The notes beneath the pieces are model-generated. The model was given only the letters and a program-made list of their open reading frames with translations, did not search any database and was not told the origin of the DNA. From Hyphomicrobiales bacterium (GTDB lineage: Bacteria; Pseudomonadota; Alphaproteobacteria; Rhizobiales; Rhizobiaceae), in NCBI GenBank assembly GCA_017305935.1, contig JAFKJU010000010.1, positions 62,001 to 126,000 on the forward strand: a stretch of 64,000 nt of DNA. The letters run 5' to 3'. Shown piece after piece: positions 43,531-52,116 of this stretch; positions within the stretch are counted from its first letter, which is position 1, and each line of letters opens with the position of its first letter. The position numbers and the translations under genes are program-made.

Positions 43531-44297
43531 GCCTGCTTCCGGAAGAACGCGCCGAAGCCATCCTGCGGGTGCTCTCCCGTGACGGCCGGTTGCTGGTGGA
43601 AGCCGCCTCCCGCGAACTCAACGTGTCAGGCGAAACCATCCGCCGCGATCTCAAGCGGCTGGAAACCGCAGGCTTGCTGAAACGCAGCCACGGCGGCGCC
43701 GTGCCGGTGCCGCCGCGCCAGGCCGAGGATTTGTCCTATCCGGCCCGCTCGGTGCTGAACATCAGCGCCAAGCGCCGCATCGCCAGCGCCGCCGCGCGCC
43801 ACATCGCCGACAATCAGGCGCTGATGGTCGACAGTTCCTCCACCGCGCTGGAAGTGGTGCGGGCGCTGAAGGGCCGCAAGGGCCTGACCATCGTCACCAA
43901 TTCGGTGGCGCTGCTCACCGATCCCGCCTCGCTGCCGCACCGGCTGATCTCGGTCGGCGGCGAGCGCCATCCCGAGGTCATGACCTTTCACGGGCCCTTG
44001 GCGGTGGAGGCCGCGCGGCGTTTCCACGCCGATCTCGCCATCATTTCCGTCAAGGCGCTGTCGAAACGCTCCGGCCTGATGGTCGCCAATGCCGAGGAGG
44101 CCGAACTCAAGCGCATCTTCCTCGAAAATGCCGAGCGCAGCCTGCTGCTGGTCGATGGCGACAAGTTCGACGGCTCCGGCCTCGTCTCCGTCGCCCCGCT
44201 GGAGGCCGTCTCCGCCCTGATCACCGACCGCGAGCCCTCAGGCGAATGGCGAACGCTGATCGAAAAGGCCGGCGTGGCGCTGGAAATCGCCTCATGA
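43527..44297 (+). CDS. DeoR/GlpR-family transcriptional regulator
   Basis: 256 residues. N-terminal HTH (RAEAILRVLSRDGRLLVEAA through VSGETIRRDLKRLETAGLLKRSHGGAV, about residues 8-60). The C-terminal DeoR sensor domain (ALMVDSSSTALEVVRALK, TNSVALLTDP, FHADLAIISVKAL) binds a sugar phosphate. Overlaps the FGGY kinase by 4 bp. Three tandem TGTTGATTT-like repeats immediately after its stop are its likely operator, so it would repress the downstream aldolase and SDR. Confidence 0.9.
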   Translation: MSLLPEERAEAILRVLSRDGRLLVEAASRELNVSGETIRRDLKRLETAGLLKRSHGGAVPVPPRQAEDLSYPARSVLNISAKRRIASAAARHIADNQALMVDSSSTALEVVRALKGRKGLTIVTNSVALLTDPASLPHRLISVGGERHPEVMTFHGPLAVEAARRFHADLAIISVKALSKRSGLMVANAEEAELKRIFLENAERSLLLVDGDKFDGSGLVSVAPLEAVSALITDREPSGEWRTLIEKAGVALEIAS

Positions 44298-44305
44298 CTA
44301 TATAT

Positions 44306-44334
44306 GTTGTTTTGTGTTGATTTCTGTTGATTTG
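44306..44334 (+). promoter_or_regulatory. Three 10-bp-phased DeoR-type operator repeats
   Basis: TGTTGTTTT (44306-44314), TGTTGATTT (44316-44324) and TGTTGATTT (44326-44334), each starting exactly 10 bp after the last, so all lie on one face of the helix. They fill the 79-bp gap before the aldolase gene. Direct repeats are the usual DeoR-family target, and this AT-rich island stands out from the GC-rich flanks. Confidence 0.65.
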
Positions 44335-44376
44335 AGAATCCGTCTGTGAGATCGTGCCTTCAACGAGGAGGCACGC

Positions 44377-45048
44377 ATGCAAGACACGAAAGACCTGCGC
44401 GAATTCATCTGCGATATCGGCCGCCGCGCCTGGCAGAAGGGCATGGGGGCTGCCAATGACGGCAACATCTCCATCCTGCTCGACGACGACACAGTGCTCT
44501 GCACCCCGACCGGCGTCTCCAAGGGTTTCATGACCCCCGACATGATCTGCCGCATCGACCGCGCCGGCCATTCCGTCGATGGCGGCGCGTGGAAACCCTC
44601 CACCGAAACCAAGATGCATCTCTGCGTCTATGACAACCGGCCGGATGCCCGCGCCGTCGTCCATGCGCACCCGCTTTATGCGACGGTGCATGCCATCTGC
44701 GGCAAGCCAATCACCCAGCAGATCATGCCGGAATCGACCATGTTCCTCGGCGAGGTGCCGCTTTCGCCCTATGCGCTACCGTCGTCGGAGGATCTGTCGA
44801 AGGCGATTGCGCCCTATCTCGAAAGACACGACGCCATCCTGCTCGAAAACCACGGGGCGCTGACCTGTGGCCACGACCTGCAATCGGCCTGGTTCAAGAT
44901 GGAGGCGCTCGATTATTACGCCAAGGTCGTCTATCTCGCCGCCGGCTATGGCGGCGCCCATGAATTCGACCAGAGCGAGGTGGAGCGTCTGGTCGAGCTG
45001 AAGCGCACCCGCTTCCCCTCGCCCGGCCGGCACCCCTTTATCCCCTAA
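44377..45048 (+). CDS. Class II aldolase (L-fuculose-phosphate aldolase-like)
   Basis: 223-residue zinc aldolase/adducin-fold protein. Phosphate-binding AANDGNISIL and PTGVSKGFM; zinc ligands in VVHAHPLYATVHA (HxH) and ENHGALTCG, with catalytic Glu in STETKMHLCVY. Cleaves a ketose 1-phosphate to DHAP and an aldehyde. With the FGGY kinase and an SDR it forms a kinase-aldolase-dehydrogenase set. ATG 44377 follows GAGGAGGCACGC. Confidence 0.9.
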   Translation: MQDTKDLREFICDIGRRAWQKGMGAANDGNISILLDDDTVLCTPTGVSKGFMTPDMICRIDRAGHSVDGGAWKPSTETKMHLCVYDNRPDARAVVHAHPLYATVHAICGKPITQQIMPESTMFLGEVPLSPYALPSSEDLSKAIAPYLERHDAILLENHGALTCGHDLQSAWFKMEALDYYAKVVYLAAGYGGAHEFDQSEVERLVELKRTRFPSPGRHPFIP

Positions 45049-45068
45049 GCATTCCCGGGAGGAAAACC

Positions 45069-45842
45069 ATGTATACGCAAAAACTGCGCCTCGACGGGCG
45101 CGTGGCGGTCGTCACCGGCGGCGGGCGCGGCATCGGGCTGGCGATCTCAGAAGCGCTGGCCGAATTCGGCGCGCGCGTCATCATCGCCGATATCGATCTC
45201 GACATTGCCCGCGCCGGCCAGCAGCGGCTCGCCAATCTCGGCCATGAGGCCGATATCCGTGCGGTCGACGTCACCAAGCCGCAGGAGGTCGAGGAACTGG
45301 CCGCCGCCCTCGTCGCTGAATACGGCAAGGTCGATATCCTCGTCGCCAATGCCGGCATCGCCCGCTCAGGGACAGCGGCGGAGGATGTCACGGACGAGCA
45401 CTGGCTGCATGTCAACGACGTCAATTACAACGGCGTCTTCTGGTGTAACCGCGCCTTCGGCCGCCACATGCTGAAGGCCGGGCGCGGCGCCATTGTCAAT
45501 ATCGGCTCGATGTCCGGCTATATCTCCAACCGGCCGCAGAAGCAGACCTATTACAACGCCTCCAAGGCCGCCGTGCATCAGATGACCTCGTCGCTGGCCG
45601 CCGAATGGGCCGATCGCGGCGTGCGCATCAATGCCGTCGCGCCGACCTATATCGAAACGGAAATGACCAGTTACCGCCATGACAATGACGGCATGATCGA
45701 GGTCTGGCTGCGCGACACGCCGATGCATCGCATGGGCAAGCCGGACGAGATCGCCTCCGTGGTGCATTTCCTCGCCAGCGATGCGTCGAGCCTGATGACA
45801 GGCGAAACCGTGCTGGTCGATGGCGGCTTCACCTGCTGGTGA
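45069..45842 (+). CDS. Short-chain dehydrogenase/reductase, paralogue of the SDR at 28686-29462
   Basis: 257 residues. VVTGGGRGIGLAISEALAEFG coenzyme loop, VANAGIARSG, catalytic GSMSGYISNRPQ and YNASKAAVHQM, ending DGGFTCW. It is probably the oxidising enzyme for the local kinase/aldolase pathway, acting on a sugar or on the aldehyde product. GGGAGGAAAACC precedes ATG 45069. Its 3' end overlaps the convergent ROK regulator by 14 bp. Confidence 0.88.
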   Translation: MYTQKLRLDGRVAVVTGGGRGIGLAISEALAEFGARVIIADIDLDIARAGQQRLANLGHEADIRAVDVTKPQEVEELAAALVAEYGKVDILVANAGIARSGTAAEDVTDEHWLHVNDVNYNGVFWCNRAFGRHMLKAGRGAIVNIGSMSGYISNRPQKQTYYNASKAAVHQMTSSLAAEWADRGVRINAVAPTYIETEMTSYRHDNDGMIEVWLRDTPMHRMGKPDEIASVVHFLASDASSLMTGETVLVDGGFTCW

Positions 45843-47028
45843 GGTTTTCGGCGCCGAAGACGATCTCCTGATCGACGCTGAGCAGGCGCTTGTGCAACAG
45901 GCAGGCGGCCCCGATGGCCGGGCCGCCATGTCCCAGCTCCGAAAGCACGATCTCCGGCAGCGGTTGGCCGTTCAGCACATGCCGCGCCATGGCCGCCGCC
46001 ACCGCCTCGCGACAATGGCCATAGAGCGCCGCGACCGGCCCCCCGAGCACGATCCGGCCGGGATCGAGGATATTGGCAAGCGCCGCCAGCCCAAGGCCGA
46101 GATAATGTGCCCAATCCGCAAGCGTCACCTGCGCCGCCCCTTCCCCCGTTTCCAATAATCCAAGAAATTCAGCAATATCGCCGGCACCGCCACCGTAAAA
46201 ACGATGCCGTGCCAGCACCGCCTCGCGGCCAACAAAGGTTTCCAGCGAACCGGGCAAGGTCGCCATATCGACGAAACCCTCCTGCCCGACGAGGATATGG
46301 CCGAACTCGCCGGCATAGCCGCCATGGCCGCGCAGGGTCTCGCCGCCGGCGAGGATCGCGCCGCCGAGGCCGGCATCGAGGAAGACGTAAAGCTCCATCG
46401 GGCCGGGCCGGGCCGGCTGGCGATAGACCTCGGCCATGGCGAAGGCATTGGCATCGTTCTCCGCCGTCAGCAGCGGCGGCTGCGGCAGGTGTGCGGCGAT
46501 CATCGGCAGGATGGCAACGTCGCGCCAGCCGAGCAGCGGCGCGCGCATCACCCGTCCTTCGCGGTCGACGGCGCCGGGGACGGCGACGCAGATGCCGTGC
46601 AGCCGGTCATAGCCGCCGAGCGCCTTGCAAAGGCAGTCGACCTGATCCGCGACGCGCGCGGCCAATCTTTCCGGCGCCGTCTCCGCCGCCGCAAAAGTCT
46701 CGTGCCGTTCCGCCACGACGCAGGCTGCGAAATCCAGTGCCACGACGCTCAACCGCCCGATACCAAGCTCGACGCCGATGAACAGCCCATGCTCGCCGCG
46801 CAGCCGCACCAGCGTTCCCGGCCGGCCGGCGCGGTTGTCGCGGGCATCCTGCGCCTCGTCCTCGATGACGAGGCCTTCTGTCGTCAGCGTATTGATGATG
46901 CTGCTGGCGGTCGAGCGCGTCAGGCCGAGCTGCCGGGCAAGATCGGCGCGGCTCATTCCGCCCCGGCGCAGCAGGGCTTCCAGCGCACGGATCTCGTTGA
47001 TGTGCCGGACGGCGCGCGGCATCGACAT
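45829..47028 (-). CDS. ROK-family transcriptional regulator, second copy
   Basis: 399 residues from ATG 47028 (AAGGGGAGA upstream; the frame to 47067 has a weaker site). N-terminal winged HTH RADLARQLGLTRSTASSIINTL, then the ROK fold: IGVELGIGRLSVVALDF, TAENDANAFAMAEVY, LDAGLGGAILAGG and GHGGYAGEFGHILVG, again without an intact CXCGXXGC zinc site. Divergent from the Gfo/Idh operon with a palindromic site in the gap, so it is the likely regulator of that operon. Confidence 0.9.
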   Translation of the reverse strand: MSMPRAVRHINEIRALEALLRRGGMSRADLARQLGLTRSTASSIINTLTTEGLVIEDEAQDARDNRAGRPGTLVRLRGEHGLFIGVELGIGRLSVVALDFAACVVAERHETFAAAETAPERLAARVADQVDCLCKALGGYDRLHGICVAVPGAVDREGRVMRAPLLGWRDVAILPMIAAHLPQPPLLTAENDANAFAMAEVYRQPARPGPMELYVFLDAGLGGAILAGGETLRGHGGYAGEFGHILVGQEGFVDMATLPGSLETFVGREAVLARHRFYGGGAGDIAEFLGLLETGEGAAQVTLADWAHYLGLGLAALANILDPGRIVLGGPVAALYGHCREAVAAAMARHVLNGQPLPEIVLSELGHGGPAIGAACLLHKRLLSVDQEIVFGAENLTSR

Positions 47029-47076
47029 GGCCTGGTCTCCCCTTGCTTCCCGCATTGACAAATGCACGAGTTCATG

Positions 47077-47097
47077 TTTGTTTTCAAACCAAACAAA
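47077..47097. promoter_or_regulatory. Palindromic operator between ROK regulator and oxidoreductase operon
   Basis: TTTGTTT-TCAAACC-AAACAAA: perfect 7-bp inverted arms around 7 bp, in the 119-bp divergent gap, 49 bp before one start and 51 bp before the other. ROK repressors commonly bind A/T-rich inverted repeats of this sort. Confidence 0.55.
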
Positions 47098-47147
47098 TTA
47101 GAAATCGACGGGCGAAAACCTTCAAGCCGTCGAAACAGGGACGAAAC

Positions 47148-48224
47148 ATGCCGAAGAAAGACGAAAGACGGCTGCGGGTCGGGGTTCTCGGCGCCGGCCA
47201 GATCGCGCAGGCCGCGCATTTCGAAAGCTGCACCAAGGCGGTCAATGCCGATCTCCACGCCATCTGCGACATTGCCGACGATTTGCGCGAACGCATGGCG
47301 ATCATCCATGGCGCGACCACGACCTATGCGGATTACGACCGCATGCTCGCCGACCCCGATGTCGATGCCGTCATCATCGCCACCGCCGATGCCTTCCATG
47401 TGCCGGCGGCGAAGCGGGCGCTGGAGGCGGGCAAGCATGTGCTCTGCGAAAAGCCGCTCGGCGTCACCGTCGAGGAGGTGCTGGATCTGCAGCAGGCGGT
47501 GGAGAAATCCGGCAAGGTGCTGCAGGTCGGCCATATGAAGCGTTTCGACGCCGGATTGCAGGCCGCCAAAGGCTTTATCGATACCGAAATGGGCGACCTC
47601 GTCGCGCTGAAGGCGTGGTATTGCGACAGCACCCATCGCTACCCGATGACCGATGCCGTGCAACCGCTGATCGTCACCAGCGCCCGGGCGAAAAAACCCG
47701 CCGAAAACCCCAAGGCCGACCTGCGCCGCTATTACATGCTGGCGCATGGCTGCCATCTGATCGATACCGCGCGCTATCTCGCCGGCGAGATTGTCTCCGT
47801 GCGCGCCCGGCTGTCGGAGCGGGCCGGCATGTGGTGCTGGTTCGTGGATGTCGAATACGCCTCCGGCGCGCTCGGCCATCTCGACCTGACGGTCGCCGTG
47901 CGCATGGATTGGCACGAGGGTTTCCAGATCTACGGCCGGAATGGCAGCGTCATCGGCAAGACCTACAATCCCTGGTATTACAAATCCAGCGATGTCGATA
48001 TCTTTCGCGAGGCGGATGGCGCGACGCATCGCGTGCTCGGCGCCGACGGCCATTTCTACCGCCGCCAGCTCGAAGCCTTCGCCCGCACCATCCTCGACGG
48101 CGCGCCGATGCAGGGGGCGGACGTTCAGGACGGCCTCGCCTCGGTGCGCGCCATGGTCGCAATCGCCCGCTCCGTCGAAAGCGGACGCGCGGTGGCGCTG
48201 GCGGATGTCGGCGGGGGCGTGTGA
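47148..48224 (+). CDS. Gfo/Idh/MocA-family oxidoreductase
   Basis: 358 residues. Rossmann motif VGVLGAGQIAQAAHFES (about residues 11-27), the family EKP motif LCEKPLGVTVEE with the catalytic Lys near residue 104, and the C-terminal alpha/beta domain with DLRRYYMLAHGCHLIDTARY (substrate His). NAD(P)-dependent oxidation of a sugar or inositol. ATG 47148 (MPKKDERR) was chosen because the family fold starts there. Overlaps the next gene by one base (TGATG). Confidence 0.9.
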   Translation: MPKKDERRLRVGVLGAGQIAQAAHFESCTKAVNADLHAICDIADDLRERMAIIHGATTTYADYDRMLADPDVDAVIIATADAFHVPAAKRALEAGKHVLCEKPLGVTVEEVLDLQQAVEKSGKVLQVGHMKRFDAGLQAAKGFIDTEMGDLVALKAWYCDSTHRYPMTDAVQPLIVTSARAKKPAENPKADLRRYYMLAHGCHLIDTARYLAGEIVSVRARLSERAGMWCWFVDVEYASGALGHLDLTVAVRMDWHEGFQIYGRNGSVIGKTYNPWYYKSSDVDIFREADGATHRVLGADGHFYRRQLEAFARTILDGAPMQGADVQDGLASVRAMVAIARSVESGRAVALADVGGGV

Positions 48225-49057
48225 TGCGGCTCGGCATCTTTGCCAAAACCTTTCCCGGCAGCGATCCGGCCCCGGTGCTCTCGGCGGTAAAGGCGGCCGG
48301 TTTTTCTGCCGCGCAATACAACATGGCCTGTTCCGGGCTCGACGCCATGCCGGAGCACATCGCCCCGGAAGCGGCGCTCGCCGTGGCAGATGCTGCGCGG
48401 CAAAGCGGCGTCGAGATCGTCGCCGTCTCCGGCACCTACAACATGATCCATCCCGATCCGGCGCAGCGCGAGGCCGGGCACCGCCGGCTGGATGTGATCG
48501 CCGCGCAGGCGCGCAACATGGGGACGCGCCTCGTGACGCTCTGCACCGGCACGCGCGACCCGGACGACCAGTGGCGGCACCACCCGGACAATGCAACGCC
48601 CGAAGCTTGGCGCGACCTGCTGCGCGCGATGGAAACCGCCATCACCATCGCCGAGCGCCATGACGTCGATCTCGGCATCGAGCCGGAGGTCGCCAATGTC
48701 ATCGACAGCGCCGCCAAGGCACGGCGGCTGATCGATGCGCTGCAAAGCCCGCGCCTGAAAATCGTCCTCGACCCGGCCAACCTGTTCGAAACCGCAGGCC
48801 CGGCCAAGCAGCGCGACCTCGTCTCGCAGGCCGTCGATCTTCTCGCCGACCGGCTGGCCATAACCCATGCCAAGGACCGCGACGCGGGCGGTCGTTTCGT
48901 CGCAGCCGGCAAGGGCGTGCTGGATTACGACCATTATATCGCCTGCCTGAAGCGGGCCGGCTTTTCGGGAAACCTCGTCACCCATGGCCTCGACGCCGCC
49001 GAAGCGCCCGCCGTTGCCCGTTTCCTGCGCGAAAAACTGGCCGGAGAGGCATCATGA
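48224..49057 (+). CDS. Sugar phosphate isomerase/epimerase, xylose isomerase-like TIM barrel
   Basis: 277 residues of the AP endonuclease 2/xylose isomerase-like TIM-barrel family: MRLGIFAKTFPGSDP at the N-terminus, VDLGIEPEVANVIDSA with a metal-binding Glu, KIVLDPANLFE, ITHAKDRDAGGR with His and GKGVLDYDHYIACL. Overlaps the MocA-type oxidoreductase upstream and the hydrolase downstream (ATGA). Probably isomerises the oxidised sugar of the operon. Confidence 0.82.
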   Translation: MRLGIFAKTFPGSDPAPVLSAVKAAGFSAAQYNMACSGLDAMPEHIAPEAALAVADAARQSGVEIVAVSGTYNMIHPDPAQREAGHRRLDVIAAQARNMGTRLVTLCTGTRDPDDQWRHHPDNATPEAWRDLLRAMETAITIAERHDVDLGIEPEVANVIDSAAKARRLIDALQSPRLKIVLDPANLFETAGPAKQRDLVSQAVDLLADRLAITHAKDRDAGGRFVAAGKGVLDYDHYIACLKRAGFSGNLVTHGLDAAEAPAVARFLREKLAGEAS

Positions 49058-49860
49058 CGACATTCGAAACCACCGATGGCGTGACGCTCGCCGTCGATGC
49101 CGATGCGGGCGACGGGCCGGTCATGCTCTTCCAGCACGGGCTGTGCGGCAATGCCGGGCAGGCCCGCGAGGCCTTTCCCGCCGAGACGCGTTTTCGCCGC
49201 ATGACCGTCGAGATGCGCGGCCATGGACGCTCGCAGGCGGGCGATCCCGGCCGCTTTTCCATCGCGCAGTTCACCGACGATCTCATAGCCTTCATCGAGA
49301 CCCGGCTTGAGGCGCCGGTGGTGATCGGCGGCATTTCCATGGGGGCGGCGCTCTCCCTGCGCCTTGCTGTCCTGCGCCCCGATCTGGTGCGCGGCCTGAT
49401 CCTCATCCGCCCCGCCTGGGCATTTGCGGCCGCGCCGGAAAATCTGATTCCGAATATCGAAGTCGGCCGCGCGCTGCAAAGCGAGGTTCCCGAAGAGACC
49501 CGCCGGCAGTTCCTCGCCGGCGAAATCGCCGCGCAACTGCGCGAGTCGGCACCGGACAATCTCGCTTCCCTCACCGGCTTTTTCGAACGCCAGCCCACCG
49601 TCGTCACCGCCGCGCTGCTGACGACGATTTCCGTGGACGGAACGGGAGTATCGGCCGAACAGGCCGCTGCCCTGGGCGTCCCCTGCCGCGTCATCGCCCA
49701 GGCCCGCGACAAGGTTCATCCGCTGACGCTTGCGCGAGAACTCGCCGACCATATCCCCGGTGCGGACTTCGTCGAGATCACGCCCAAGGCAGTGGACAAG
49801 GCGGCCTATGCGCGCGACCTGCGCGCAGCCATCGCCTCATTCCTGGAGATCCTGCCGTGA
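49054..49860 (+). CDS. Alpha/beta hydrolase (lactonase-like)
   Basis: 268 residues. Oxyanion segment FQHGLCGN, nucleophile elbow GISMG (Ser), and a likely C-terminal His/Asp pair (the candidate Asp is in the ARDKVHPLT region; the final catalytic His is less obvious by eye). Closest in look to enol-lactone or sugar-lactone hydrolases. Coupled to the isomerase and to the ROK kinase by 4-bp overlaps. In this operon it could open a lactone made by the dehydrogenase. Confidence 0.75.
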   Translation: MTTFETTDGVTLAVDADAGDGPVMLFQHGLCGNAGQAREAFPAETRFRRMTVEMRGHGRSQAGDPGRFSIAQFTDDLIAFIETRLEAPVVIGGISMGAALSLRLAVLRPDLVRGLILIRPAWAFAAAPENLIPNIEVGRALQSEVPEETRRQFLAGEIAAQLRESAPDNLASLTGFFERQPTVVTAALLTTISVDGTGVSAEQAAALGVPCRVIAQARDKVHPLTLARELADHIPGADFVEITPKAVDKAAYARDLRAAIASFLEILP

Positions 49861-50819
49861 GCGCCGCCCCCCGCTTCGCCCTCGGCGTCGATCTCGGCGG
49901 CACGCGGCTGCGCGCGGCGGCGATGACCGAGGCCGGAAAAATCCTCGCCAGCGAGGAAATGCCGACCGAGGCCAATGGCGGGCCGGATCGCATCCTCGCC
50001 GATATCCTTCGCCTCGTCGAAACCGTCTCCACCGGCATCGCAGCCGAGGCGATTGAGGGCCTGTGCGTCTGCGCGCCCGGTCCGCTCGACGCCCGCAACG
50101 GCATCGCCCTGCATATCCCAACACTGCCCGGCTTCGACGATTTTCCGCTCGCCGCCATGCTCGGCGAAAAACTGCCCTATCCCGTCAGCCTCGAAAACGA
50201 CGGCATCGCCGCCGCCGTCGCCGAATGGCGATACGGGGCCGGGCGCGGCGTCGACAATCTCGTCTATATGACCGTCAGCACCGGCATCGGCGGCGGCGTC
50301 ATCGCAGACGGGCGCGTGCTTTACGGGCGCATGGGCATGGCCGGGCATATCGGCCATATGAGCATTCGGCCGGACGGCAATGTCTGCCCCTGCGGCAATG
50401 CCGGCTGTTTCGAGGCCTATGGCTCCGGCACCGCCTTCACCGCACGCGGCCGCGTTGCGGCGGCCAGACGGCGTGACAGTAGCCTTTCCAGATACGCCGA
50501 CAGCCTCCATGCCCGCGATATCTTCGCCGCGGCCCGGGAAGGCGATGCGCTGGCCCGCGATCTCGTCGCCGAGGAAGCGGAAATCCTCGGCCAGGGCGTG
50601 CGCAACCTGCTGCATCTCTATAGCCCTGATCTGGTCGTTATCGGCGGCGGCATCGCCAATGCCTTCGACCAGTTGGAGGGCGGCATCCGCGCCTATATCG
50701 CGGCGCGCGCCCTGCCGCCGTTCCGGACGATGCCAATCCGCCGTGCGGAGCTTGGCGACCGCTCCGGCGTCGTCGGCACGGCAGCGCTCGCCTTTGCCCA
50801 TGCAAAACGTAAGGCTTGA
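49857..50819 (+). CDS. ROK-family sugar kinase (glucokinase-like)
   Basis: 320 residues starting GTG 49857 inside the hydrolase stop (GTGA). N-terminal phosphate loop FALGVDLGGTRLRAAAM, SLENDGIAAAVAEWRYG with the catalytic base Asp, STGIGGGVIADG, and the intact ROK zinc motif CPCGNAGCFEAYGSG. No HTH, so an enzyme. Phosphorylates an aldose, ketose or sugar acid of the same pathway. Followed by a GAAATGCATTTC-CTTTTTT element that may stop transcription. Confidence 0.9.
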   Translation: MSAAPRFALGVDLGGTRLRAAAMTEAGKILASEEMPTEANGGPDRILADILRLVETVSTGIAAEAIEGLCVCAPGPLDARNGIALHIPTLPGFDDFPLAAMLGEKLPYPVSLENDGIAAAVAEWRYGAGRGVDNLVYMTVSTGIGGGVIADGRVLYGRMGMAGHIGHMSIRPDGNVCPCGNAGCFEAYGSGTAFTARGRVAAARRRDSSLSRYADSLHARDIFAAAREGDALARDLVAEEAEILGQGVRNLLHLYSPDLVVIGGGIANAFDQLEGGIRAYIAARALPPFRTMPIRRAELGDRSGVVGTAALAFAHAKRKA

Positions 50820-50958
50820 AATGCATTTCCTTTTTTGCGACGGAAATCGCGAGGAAACTCCCAGACACATCCCGTCTTGCGGATAATCATTCCTCAAAAT
50901 CCGCTGCGATCCGGCCTATTCTGGCCTATCTCCAGCGTTCAGCGAAAAGGAAAAGCTT

Positions 50959-51618
50959 ATGAGCCTGCGTATCAACGACACCGCCCCGGATTTCACGGCC
51001 GAAACGACGCAAGGAACCCTGAGCTTCCATGACTGGATCGGCGACGGCTGGGCGGTCCTCTTCTCGCATCCGAAGAATTTCACGCCCGTATGCACCACCG
51101 AACTCGGCGCCATGGCCGGCCTCGACGGCGAATTCCGCCAGCGCGGCGTCAAGGTGATCGGCATTTCCGTCGATCCGGTGGAAAGCCATGTCAAATGGAA
51201 GAACGACATCAAGGTCGCCACCGGCTTCGACGTCGAGTATCCGCTGATCGGCGACCGCGATCTCCAGGTGGCAAAACTCTATGACATGCTGCCGGCCGAT
51301 TCCGGCTCGTCCTCGGAAGGCCGCACGCCGGCCGACAACGCCACCGTGCGCTCGGTCTATGTCATCGGCCCGGACAAGAAGATCAAGCTGATCCTCACCT
51401 ATCCGATGACCACGGGCCGCAATTTCGCGGAAATCCTGCGCGCCATCGATTCGCTGCAGCTCACCGCCGCCCACAAGGTCGCGACGCCTGCCAACTGGAA
51501 CCAGGGCGAGGACGTCATCATCACCGCCGCCGTTTCCGACGAAGAGGCCAACGAGCGCTTCGGGTCCTTCGAGCGCGTCCTGCCCTATCTGCGCAAGACC
51601 AGACAGCCGGCGCTCTGA
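50959..51618 (+). CDS. 1-Cys peroxiredoxin (Prx6-like)
   Basis: 219 residues. Reduces hydrogen or organic peroxides. The peroxidatic Cys45 is in NFTPVCTTELGAM, with Thr and Arg partners typical of the family, and the Prx6-type C-terminal extension is present (VATPANWNQGEDVIITAAV). Resolving Cys is absent, so reduction is by external thiols. ATG 50959 follows AAAAGGAAAAGCTT. It stands alone between the sugar-kinase operon and a convergent membrane gene. Confidence 0.93.
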   Translation: MSLRINDTAPDFTAETTQGTLSFHDWIGDGWAVLFSHPKNFTPVCTTELGAMAGLDGEFRQRGVKVIGISVDPVESHVKWKNDIKVATGFDVEYPLIGDRDLQVAKLYDMLPADSGSSSEGRTPADNATVRSVYVIGPDKKIKLILTYPMTTGRNFAEILRAIDSLQLTAAHKVATPANWNQGEDVIITAAVSDEEANERFGSFERVLPYLRKTRQPAL

Positions 51619-51624
51619 CGCTGT

Positions 51625-52029
51625 TTACCGGGCCGCCGCCATCGGTGCGCGGCCCGTCGCCGGATCGGGCGAGAAGATCACCACCGCGAACATCAGCACC
51701 CCGAGCAAGGTGATCAGCGAGGAGATGCCGACAAGCGGCTCCATCGCCATATGGCCTTCCAGCAAAAGATAGAGCGAAGGCACCATCAGCACGACGCCGA
51801 GCGTATAGACGCCGTATTGCAGCAGCGCCAGGCGCTTCTCGGCCTTGCGCGGGTTCAGCGCATAATAGGTGCCGAACAGCGCCATGGTTACCCAGCCGAG
51901 CAAATTGGCGTGCGCATGGGCGCCGATCGTGGTGTGGTCTTGCGAGATGGCCATCTTCAGACCCATCCCGATGCCCACGACCAGAAAGACGATTGCAGTC
52001 CGAAAATAGAGATTGGACAGACGTGGCAT
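51625..52029 (-). CDS. Small four-helix membrane protein (haem-copper oxidase subunit I-like fragment)
   Basis: 134 residues from ATG 52029 (AAAGGGGAACC upstream), with four hydrophobic helices. The segment HTTIGAHAHANLLGWVTMALFG resembles the histidine-rich helix of CcoN/NorB-type oxidases, but only a few of the ligands are present. Stand-alone proteins of this kind are common in rhizobia and annotated as cytochrome-c-oxidase-like; their job is unknown. It is convergent with the peroxiredoxin. Confidence 0.7.
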   Translation of the reverse strand: MPRLSNLYFRTAIVFLVVGIGMGLKMAISQDHTTIGAHAHANLLGWVTMALFGTYYALNPRKAEKRLALLQYGVYTLGVVLMVPSLYLLLEGHMAMEPLVGISSLITLLGVLMFAVVIFSPDPATGRAPMAAAR

Positions 52030-52116
52030 GACGGTTCCCCTTTGTTCTCTGCCAGCCCGCACATTATCACGTGCAGGCGAGTCCGAGAATTGGCTTTCGT
52101 CAAGCGAATCGTCGAC

